DNA from: Acanthaster planci
Taxonomy: Eukaryota; Echinodermata; Asteroidea; Valvatida; Acanthasteridae
Assembly (NCBI RefSeq): GCF_001949145.1
Contig: NW_019091557.1
Span: forward strand, 309,736-373,735
DNA: 64,000 bases
Direction of reading: 5' to 3'
The notes beneath the pieces were generated by a model. It had not been told where the DNA came from, did no database searches, and saw only the letters and a list, made by a program, of their open reading frames with translations. This document shows, piece by piece, positions 55,001 to 64,000 of this stretch. Numbering within the stretch: position 1 is the first letter of the stretch; every line of letters starts with the position of its first letter. The position numbers were made by a program, and so were the translations under genes.

Positions 55001-55837
55001 GTGAGCTACAGTTTGTCTGTATTGCTGAACAGAAACAGTTGCTGATAATAAATGATCGAAACGAAGATGATATAATGCTTGGAAAAAAGTTAAAGAATTC
55101 GGAATCGAGGGCGCTGTTGATGGATACTTGGCCCACAGTTTACAAAGCGAGTTTGACGTCACACAACATTTGCAGCGAAATTCGTTGGGTTGAAGTTTCT
55201 TCATTTTTTGCGAATTCGCGGAACGAATAATTGATCTAAAGTCATACTCTCGCGTTCGGGTTCACTTTCGCACCAAGTACAAAACAGCCTTTTAATAACC
55301 TCGCTGAATGGGCCAATTACAGGGGCCTATGTCAATGGTCATTAATAACTCGTGCAGTCTAATCTATTTGAAGACAGTCGTGTCCTAGGATGGATTGTAA
55401 GCGCCGCTGTCACTGCAGTGGCTTCACCGTACGGAAACCTGTACTCGTTTTAAGAGAGCGCTTCCGCTATGATGGTTGGCAATGTGTGTCTTTGTTGTGA
55501 ATGGGTGGTTGAGGGGCCCACTGAACGTTGGTGTCTCACCTCACATCGTGAAACTTGTTTGCCTACCATTACCAAGAGTGAAAATACATCCAAATGATTT
55601 GGAGTGGCTCAAGTTATAATTCTTGAGCCGAAATATCCATTAGCATAGGATGAAATATCGGACTGCTTTTCTGATGCAGTGGTTTTAGTGTTTGACGTGT
55701 AAGGGGATATCACAGCTGCGTGATACTTGGAACGTGTTTTAAATTTTCATTGTGTATCACATACAACCCTATATATGAATGAAAAAGACCATTCATCCTT
55801 TTAACTTAAGCAAGTTCATATCTTTATGTACCCCGAG

Positions 55838-56030
55838 CGCGACCAAGAGAGAGCACAATTTACCTAGCAACGGAGGCTCCTCTGGTAGGACCTGCACTTC
55901 GCTGGTTGACAAACGACTATTAAATGCGTGCGTTGCGGTCGCGCAGCTACCAACAAAAATGAACACCTCCGACCAATATGGCTCGTTTTCAACCATCAGT
56001 GAGGGGGGATGTTTCTGCTGAAGGTAGATA
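55838..56030 (+). repeat. ~190-bp dispersed repeat, copy D
   Basis: Contains cctagcaacggaggctcctc, tgcacttcgctggttgacaa, atgcgtgcgttgcggtcgcg, gaccaatatggctcgttttc and gggatgtttctgctgaagg in family order. It is the most complete copy at its 5' part. Confidence 0.65.
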
Positions 56031-56804
56031 ATGGCGCTCCATACACTAATATGATTTAACAGCTAGTCGAGTGAGATTCACGATGCTTAGCCCTAAATGT
56101 TTCACGTATAAATAGGACCCACTTTTTTCGTGTCCCCCTTAAGAGACATGTGAAATATGTCTGAGAAATAGCAAAGATTGTAGCTTCAATGGAATAATAC
56201 GTCACCTTTTAATTAAATGCTCCACTTGATAAAACTGTGAAATTACAACAAAGATTGCAAGCTTGGAACCTTTTTAGGGGATCATCTCTACGTAAGAGAG
56301 ACTCTGATGTTTTCCGCCAAGCATTTATGCACAGAAGAATTATACTAAGCAAGTTATTTTCACAATAAACATTGATGAGCTATCCTCGGGAGGACAGAAA
56401 ATACATTTTAGAATAGAAACACCACGTTGAGTATGAATCACCCCCCAAAAGGCAGAAAACATTACAGTCTGTTTTTGACGGTATCTGTTGACCCTCTAAA
56501 ATAATGTTGACAAATCAGCCGCAGACATTTTCAACTTAAATTTGCAAACTGAAAAAACTGCTTTCATACCCTGCTGTGATAAAGTCTTTTTCAGACAACA
56601 TTTCAATGCATTTGCCAGCCAACGTGTGTATTGTTTTCATCATTATAATGATCACGTTCGTCAACTTTAATTGTGCCGTTTCGAAATGTCGCAATACCCC
56701 CAGTTGTAGCAACCGAATTCGCGGACTGTATTAATGAGCCTCTGCTCGGTACAGTCAGTCAGTGCACGCTGCTTGCACAGGTGTTTAGCATAAAGTCATT
56801 AATC

Positions 56805-56913
56805 ATGGCTAACGAGTCAGAGCAAGATCCGCTCCTCGTCATTTTTCAAAAGGAAAGGCTGGATTACCTCGAGAGGAAAGCCATGTTCATTTTTTTGTGT
56901 GAACGAGAGTCAG
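56805..56913 (+). CDS. Candidate first coding exon, unknown gene
   Basis: ATGG context start; 36 codons reading MANESEQDPLLVIFQKERLD, then YLERKAMFIFLCERES, to donor GTCAG|GTTAGC (phase 1). Residues 10-35 could form an amphipathic helix. The phase differs from the exon at 58677 (phase 2), so the two are not simple alternative first exons of one transcript. Family unknown. Confidence 0.3.
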
Positions 56914-58548
56914 GTTAGCTACAGTGTCGCTTACTTCAATCATGCTCGGATTCTAATCGCATTAATCTCGAAGGTGTGAACGTTAATCGCTGTTGTGTAA
57001 ATAGGCCTACTCTGAATGTTAATTTTAGTTCAGTAGAAATGTTTTCTTTTCGTGGTGTGCATAATGAAGGAATAAAGGCATCTCTAGACTCTACTGTGGA
57101 TATGCATGCATCACCACGATTGTTTTTACGAAAGGATGAACAAATTCTGACCCTATTCAGGCACCCTATAATTGGTGCTTGACCTTGTGCTCAATTTTGA
57201 AGATTTTGTCCAGCAAGCACCGAGTGTCTCTAACGACATGTAATTCATAAAAGGGATGTGATTTTCCCGCTGTCATTCAGTGAAGTGGTAATTTGTTGAC
57301 CGCACAACGTGATATCTTTTGTATCCAACTGCAAACGTTGGAATTATCTGTGACCCTCGTCAAGTTCTGTTAAACCAACCAATCAAGGCGGTCCATTTCC
57401 GCACTAGCCATTAATAGAAGAATTGCACCTCCTTAGAAGAATAGCTACCTTCTTGTGATTTGGAATGCCCTTGGCAAGCCGTAGTGAATTTCTTTGTCCG
57501 ATACGTCTACATTTGAGAATGTACTTGTAGGTTAAATCTTTGCGAAAAATCCACACAGACACCGTCATCTCTCATCATGAATAATGTTAACTGGCAGTGT
57601 TCAGCACGCGAACACCACATACGCCTCACTTGGCGCAACAAATCATAATTGCTCGTAAATTTCACAAGTGGTTGGCTCCGCTGAGCACCTCCGATCTACA
57701 ATGGATCGTTCCGATCCCTGACCTTAATGTTTCACTCCCAGAAGGGAAGAGGGGAGGAGAGAGCACAGGCAATTTCCTCTGCAAGCATCACGCAGCACTA
57801 TACGGATCACATCCCATGCCGGGATGATGGTCCGCGGTCTGCATAATGCGCCCTGAATACAACGCCGCCTCATTACCATGCGTGGTCATGACACGACGGC
57901 GTATTTTTCGCGGTTGCCCTTGATGCATCGCATTGCAGCATCATGCCTGCTGATGAGGAGTGCATCTCTCGCCAAGAAGGAAGATGGCTGCACTGATGAC
58001 TAGCACTGACGGCAAGGGAGGAGAAAGGGGAGGAGGGCATTACCGTGGATAGCGCAGCTACTTAAGACGCCATTGGGAGATTGCCGAGAGATGCTCCTTC
58101 TTGAATGCCAAGGAAGTGGATTTATTTTATGACTTGCATTTACGGAAGTGTACGTTCACTCGCCTCGGTGGTCCATGTGTCGTTTCCGCGCGCATACCGT
58201 TCGGATGTGTAACACAGGTGGTCGTAAGTGTGCTCTTGCCTGCCCCAAAACTAGAGGGAAATGTTAGCCCGATCTTCTCCATCTAAGTTGAAGATTGCCA
58301 CTGTATTGAGTTTCTGATGTTCGAGCCGTGCGGCGCTGATGCTGCATCCATTGACTAATTACACTCTTGCGGCACTACCGCCCAGTCAAACGATTGCGTT
58401 TGCTGATTGCCCAATGGTTGGAGCTCATTGCTTCGTTTTGAATAGTGTTTCTTTACGTGATTATTGGCGTCGCCATTAATTTTGAACCACTGCTGAGAAT
58501 ATCGAGAGGACCTGATCCAATGAACAAGGGAGGTTGGATTTAAGTATC

Positions 58549-58558
58549 TTATAAATAG
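58549..58558 (+). promoter_or_regulatory. TATA-like box upstream of the Rab-effector exon
   Basis: TTATAAATAG, 119 bp before the ATG at 58677. A start site 25-32 bp downstream would fall near 58577-58582 (cttcacctcac). Confidence 0.45.
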
Positions 58559-58624
58559 CCTTTTTCAATACTCTTCACCTCACACGCCTTCATTTTACAA
58601 AACTTCGCGTTGCCTCCGTCCACA

Positions 58625-58642
58625 ATGAGCCTTTGCGTCTGA
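58625..58642 (+). promoter_or_regulatory. Upstream ORF 1
   Basis: ATG AGC CTT TGC GTC TGA: a five-codon ORF in the presumed 5' leader of the 58677 exon. Confidence 0.4.
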
Positions 58643-58650
58643 AACACGCA

Positions 58651-58689
58651 ATGGTCGTCGGGCCGAGCCTGACAGCATGGGCAACCTGA
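58651..58689 (+). promoter_or_regulatory. Upstream ORF 2, overlapping the main start
   Basis: A 12-codon ORF (MVVGPSLTAWAT) starts in a good ATGG context and ends 12 bases past the main ATG in a different frame. If the TATA-like box is used, ribosomes would meet both upstream ATGs first, which would lower main-ORF translation. Confidence 0.4.
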
Positions 58690-58903
58690 GCAGTCAGGAG
58701 GACGACAGCTACTACACCGACGACTCTTTGAGTGTGATGTCCGAACAGTCGGCCAGGATGCGGCCAACCCGGAGGGGCAATAACATTCCGATTGAGCCCC
58801 CGGAGGCCGACCTGAGCCACCTAACAGAGCAGGAAAGGGCGCATATCTTGTCTGTCTTGGCCAGGGCTAGAGACTTACAGGCGAGGGATGAAAGACGTGT
58901 CAG
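58677..58903 (+). CDS. First coding exon of a RIM/rabphilin/Slp-type Rab effector
   Basis: 75 codons from ATG in context gacagcATGG to donor GTCAG|GTTAGT (phase 2). Residues 1-6 MGNLSS fit the N-myristoylation pattern MGxxxS. Residues 7-43 are acidic and serine-rich, then basic. Residues 45-75 hold DLSHLTEQERAHILSVLARA and RDLQARDERRV, which matches the start of the Rab-binding helix in RIM (DLSHLTEEER...), rabphilin and synaptotagmin-like proteins. In those families this helix is followed by a zinc finger, then PDZ and/or C2 domains, and the protein links Rab3/Rab27 vesicles to the release site. The rest of the gene lies beyond the window. A myristoylation-like start is not typical of vertebrate RIM; the presynaptic scaffolds piccolo and bassoon start MGN. 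Exact family is uncertain. Confidence 0.6.
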
Positions 58904-60275
58904 GTTAGTTTAAAAAGGAAAGAAAAAGAATGGAAAGATGAAAAACAAAAATGCTATTCAACTTTAAAATTTTGGTCCAACACCAAAAGCCTATACAACC
59001 ACCACTCAGATGCTCCATGTTGTGGAAGATACCACATCATACCACGAAGGTCAAAAGTACTGAGGAACTTACTGCCTTTTCCGGTTTTAGTCTAGGAAGA
59101 CATCGCCCGAGTCAACAGAAATAAAAGCGAACCTTTCGATGACAAAGCCTCATGCAGAGGACGTTGCCTGCGCGTAAGTCCTCATCAATATTAGAACACG
59201 ACACCGTGCATCGGTTAATGTAAAGCCAGTGAGCCAATTGCATTACGTACGAAGTGGTATACATGTATTTTGAATTTTTGTAGAATTCGATGTATCAAAT
59301 TCATGACAAATATGAATTTAACTATACTTAAACAGGCAACTAATTGCTAATAACCCATCGTACTTCGAGACACTCCGTAAACAAGGCCTCCCAACCTGAC
59401 ATATTTCTTACGCTTAACTGTATACTTTTGTCTTCGAAATAACTATTGAAATCAAGATAATCAGCGGTACTCAAGTATACCTCGTATAATATTGTACCAA
59501 GGCTTTTTGTCTGTCACCGTTTCTACCGTGTATAGAAAGTTTGAGCTAATAAGAAAAGTGCACCTTCCAACTCCGTGTCGGTACCTCTGCGTTAGAGTAA
59601 ATAACACGTCCTCTGCCTGCTCAACTGAAGGACATGTATTTTAACACGAGAGTACGTGCGTTTCTAACCGGGTTTGGCTTGTTTTGCCCATGAAGTCTAG
59701 CTGTCCCAATTGCCAGTTTATTATCACAGAGAAAGAAAAAGAAGGAAAGTTGCGTCAAATAAGCATAATTATTAGCAAGGTGTTAGTAGAGTAACATCAT
59801 GCAAATAGTAAGTATAAGATTAATGATGTGGTATTCATTAATTATTCGGCAGGCGTAAAGCGTATTACTGCTCGATGTCATATTAAAAACTTGCGAGCAC
59901 TCGGGTTCAGTTTCGCGACATTATATAGTAATAATTATGCAAAGTCAGCCAAGAATGTTCAACTTTGTCACGGTAAATTAGCTTTTCCGCTATATTGAAA
60001 AAAAACCTGCAGCTTTTTGTCTGTTTTTGCTTTGTTATTGCTTTTTCTATCTGTCTTCTTTTGTTTGCTTTTGGGGTGCTTTTCTTGGGGAGAGGGTTCC
60101 GCTGATGGTTCGAGAAAGTTTTCTTTTCATCACACATTTCATCACGAACCATAAAAAAAATTACTGAACAATTTTACCAACGTGGCTGATAGTCGTTAAG
60201 TCCACTCATACCCTACGTCTTTTTGAGGCGTACAATTAAGGTGAAATTTTGATAAATGTCAGTGCGGTCCCTCCT
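58904..60275. other. Probable intron; nothing else recognised
   Basis: Sequence after the 58903 donor, with no second exon carrying a Rab-binding or zinc-finger continuation in phase 2. AT-rich stretches around 59740-60010. Confidence 0.4.
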
Positions 60276-60480
60276 CAGTGGCGTAACTACGGGGGCCACG
60301 CCCCCCCCCCCGAATGCCTGTTACCCTGGGAGCCCCCCCCCATTTGGAATCCATAAACAACTTCTGTTGCAGCTCATTGTCCTTTGGTGCCCCCTTGAAA
60401 AAAAATGTGTGCACCCCCGGGTGCCCCGGGCCCGCACATAATAACCCAAGTTGTGTCACTCCCTCCTGTTGCCTTTGCAA
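60276..60480. mobile_element. hAT-like end with C-rich body
   Basis: Begins CAGTGGCGTAACTACGGGGG, a start seen in many hAT-type elements, and continues through C-tracts to about 60480. The opposite terminus was not found. A similar terminus, inverted (gtggttacgccactg), ends at 24390. Confidence 0.35.
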
Positions 60481-63400
60481 ACCAGTGTTAGAATGCCGAT
60501 TTGTCGGTTTTATGCTGCTGTAGCTACGTTAATTAGTGTTATTTTCAGCAGTATCACAACACGCAGTGAGTTTTATAATTGATAAGATGCACTGTGTTCA
60601 ACCATAGCGAGCTTTTTAGCTGGAGTTCATCAGATCAATATGAAATTGTTCAGCCGCATGGTAAACCAATCAGATTCGTGGTTGCTCGGTTGTTCGATCT
60701 TGGCCTTTGTGGACATGTCCTTGCCTGAGCTTGCAATTTATTTTAATTCCAATTGCGGTAGATGCTTGTCGCTAAAAGGCACATCGAGGATGGGTTCTCA
60801 CTGGAGGAATTTAGGTTTTTGCGAATGTACAGTTAAGCGCAAATATATTCATGTCCATTCCAACTTATTCGGCTAAGATAGAATTTACAGCCAAAAGACC
60901 ATAGAGTCGACAACCAAAAGCTTAGATCTTTGCCCAGAAAATGCTAGTTTTTGTGTGCCTGGGTTGACCATCAGTCCGGTTTAAATGTTTTAACAAAATA
61001 GCAAACTGCCACATGTTTCAAACGGTATGAATAATGTTGGGCTTACGTGTTAATATCCTGTGTAAATAAGTGTAAGTGTAAATATACTTGGGGCTTTTTT
61101 TTCAATGGAGGGCCAGCACACGATTTGGAAATGCTACATTTCGGTGAGTGTGCTCTGATTCTTTCCGGAAGAAAATTTATGCAAAAAAAACTGGCAATGA
61201 CTATATTATTGCCCGACTCTGTATTGTCATCAACAACTATAATAATTATAGTCAAAGATGTATTGGTATCATGACATTTCTTGTCTTTACACGGCATGAT
61301 TGGTGAATTTTTTTCATTGCGAAAGCAGCTCCTAATCTTGGTGCACAATACCAACACCAGAATGATCATGCGACGGAATACGAAACGATATGGCGGATAC
61401 ACGGTGTAATCGTGCAGTGAACCGAGAACTACTACGAACTGTCAAATTTCATCAGCGTTCATTATGCGCGGTGTAAATCGTTTCCCTGGTGACGGTTTTC
61501 ATGGCATCGTGGCGAGTGACGAGTTCCCGTAATAATTATGCGGAACGCCAGCGGCCAAATGTTATGCACATCAGAAAAAACAAGCGGCGCGAGGATGTGT
61601 ATGAGAAATGTGATGTTGCTGTCGCGGCTTTGTGGGCGCGTAAGCTAAGCTGCATATCAAATCACATCAAACATATGAAAGCTTTTGAAATCATTTCCGG
61701 GTATTTCTACTCTACCACTCAACAGTAGCTTAAGAAAAGGAAGAAAACGAACAAACAGAACAAAACAACAACAAAAACTCTAAACAAGATACTTTTCGAT
61801 GCACGGATCACTCTCCTGTCCTAGTCCAACGTAACAGATTTGCCACGAAGCAGATGTCATTTTAGGGAGAACTTTTACCCAGATAACACCGCGATGTTCC
61901 TCTCCCGTCGGCAATTTTATAGAATCGAAGGATGACAAATGCCTGCAATATTGTCAACCACGTTATTCTCTCCACTTTCCCAAGATCACATAAAACAATG
62001 TGCTGCCTAGCCTTGGCGTCCATCCCGACCATCGTATTTACGCCTGGACCTCTGTTACCCGACCGGGATAATATTATCGCTACAACCCCCCCCCCCGCCC
62101 CACGCTCACACAGGGATCGATGGACTTTATAGACGCGAGACCGCGCTGGTGTAAGGCTTGCGCCAAGATATGCACCTGCCTGTGACGTCACAACTTGCCA
62201 ACTCGATCGGACCTTTACAACGGTACGGCAATTCCTGTAATTGAACGTGAGGCACCTCAAGCAAAGAAAACATGACGGGGGAAACTTTCCCGTGTTGGAA
62301 GTACTCCATGGGAGGTGAAAGTGGGAGTGAACCCTTATACGTCCTTGTTCAATGCTCTTACCACCATTACGAGTTTTAATGGCTGTGCCATGTAAACGCG
62401 TGCATTCTGTTGATTCAAGGGGAATGCTGAGCTCAGTATTGTTCGTTCTTCTTTTTCTTTTTTTTGGGTTTGATTTATGATATTTTTCCGAGAGAGATGC
62501 AAGAATTAATGAGACGAGTTATTTCTATTTTGCGCGTTTTTTTCTGTGATAAGTTTGACTTCCCTAACTTAGTAGTCCACTTTGTGACACGAGTCTCCAG
62601 ATTGCATGTGTCGCGACTTCCAACACGACCAGTTAAGTCTCCTGCATTGAAGGCACAAAAAGATGCAACGCTGATTTGCTTGAGATATTCAAACGTCCGT
62701 TGGGCTCGTGTGTAACTTGCCTATACCCAGAGCCTAACTGGTGTTAAAGTGAATCATTGTTCATGTACATTTCGTTTGTTAAGCCCCGGAGTTATAGGGA
62801 CTGCATGAATTAAGAAATAACCGTAAAGTAACATCTTGAATGGAGTGTTAGAGGCAAAAAGAGAAGGGCAGGGCCGGTTGCAGTAACATCACTTTAATTT
62901 ACCTTTTTTTGGACCTCAGCATACAAATCTGAGCAAGGAATCTGTCAAGGCTCGTCCCCGCTGGTTCATCGACCTTGTTCAAAGTTCAACTATTTATTAG
63001 TTTTAAATTTAAAAAAACGTAAATGCAACATGAAGATCTCGTCAAAAAAATTGGTCTACGTAGGCTGTATTTGTGCTCCTTCAATGATAACGACAGTGCT
63101 TCAAAGATTTGTTGTACTTTGTTTTTTGCAAACATTTTATCAATTGACCACTTCGTACGGCCCACAAGCAATTCTGTCTTTAGCCATAGTGTCGACTTCT
63201 AAACGCCTTGTCGTGGACGTTAGGATGGAGGTTTTAATCTGAGAGATTACTTTGCGTAAGCCCTGACTTCAGATATATCAGTCGGAGCAGCTCAGGAAGA
63301 ATTTTAACCGTTTGACGACGGTTATGTAAGGTCAATGAACATACGCAAAAGAGGACTCGGCCTGGCAATGATCCTTGGACAACTGCCTACTCTACTCTAA

Positions 63401-63999
63401 AAATATATGTAAAAATCGGTCCAGCCATTTACCCTCAACTATTTATGGACATACATGTACTGTTTTAAATTGTGCTACCTTTTGCTTCCTTTTCAAAGGT
63501 TAATTGTTATAGTTTCGAAGGATTAGGGGTCAATTCCATTACACTTTGGACGTTTAATATTACTGAAATTACAGCGTTGTGGATTTAACTTTCGTATCCA
63601 CCCTGTATTACGCATTAGCGCAGTGTTACACTGAGGCATTTTGGTTTCACAGAGCTATGCATTGCGTAAACCCAAATAAAGATCATTGTCCGTTTAAACT
63701 CAGGCAGACTTTGCGTTCCTCTAAAATAGGCTGGTCTCCACAATCTAGACTACATCATGGTCCGGTGACATTCCCAGTTTGCCTGGGGGAACGGGCATAG
63801 ATTGCCGCCTACGCAAACGGCATTGATGCTGCTCAAAATGCACGTCAGCCGCACGCACCTCTTTTTCCGCGGCCGTGTCTTGCATGAATTTGTGGGAACC
63901 GAACCCATCTAACACGGCTCTTAAACCGCCATCAACCGTCCGTTGTTTCCGGTGGAATGATCGTCGTCAAAAAAAAACAGAATCAAGACCAGGATTCGT
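60481..63999. other. No gene recognised
   Basis: Short frames without motifs; a C11 tract near 62087. Probably intron of the gene starting at 58677, if that gene continues to the right. Confidence 0.35.
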
Positions 64000-64000
64000 G

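Noticed and set aside
1-64000. CRISPR arrays, operons, bacterial promoters, phage genes, integrated virus
   Set aside because: None seen; intron-exon structure and repeat content are those of an animal nuclear genome.

Overview
The window is eukaryotic nuclear DNA from an animal. Its coding sequence is split into short exons with GT/AG borders. Introns are long and repeat-filled, and most of the sequence is decayed transposon. The mix of non-LTR retrotransposon pieces, tRNA-derived SINEs, many palindromic MITEs and abundant TACATGTA/TAGGCCTA 8-mers suggests a marine invertebrate, perhaps an echinoderm or another non-vertebrate deuterostome. That placement is inference. Two runs of N (7831-8328 and 42767-43509) are assembly gaps.

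Layout. About 1-28 kb is gene-poor. It holds fragments of at least four non-LTR retrotransposons, hAT-like and Harbinger-like MITEs, a SINE, a decayed charged ORF and a THAP-domain exon with a frameshift. About 28.4-48.6 kb on the minus strand is one gene whose coding part can be rebuilt exon by exon: a NUDT5-type ADP-ribose pyrophosphatase. It has eight coding exons with consistent splice phases and a perfect Nudix box. Intron 6, nearly 11 kb long, contains a 5'-truncated LINE and several MITEs. About 52.7-53.1 kb on the plus strand holds a candidate two-exon gene for a 62-residue single-pass membrane microprotein. About 54.8-58.9 kb on the plus strand holds three candidate first coding exons. 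The last one, at 58677, resembles the N-terminus of RIM/rabphilin/Slp-type Rab effectors, has an N-myristoylation-like start, and sits behind a TATA-like box and two short upstream ORFs. The rest of that gene would lie beyond the window.

Points that stand out: (1) a 144-bp tandem duplication inside the NUDT5-like gene that copied a whole 108-nt exon, one copy now lacking its GT donor and the RQFRPP segment; (2) an in-frame upstream ATG in the first NUDT5-like exon that would add a 39-residue, mitochondrial-presequence-like leader; (3) the microprotein candidate; (4) several MITE families whose ends and target duplications can be read directly. I found no bacterial-style operon, CRISPR array or virus. 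Everything rests on reading the sequence by eye; no similarity search was run.
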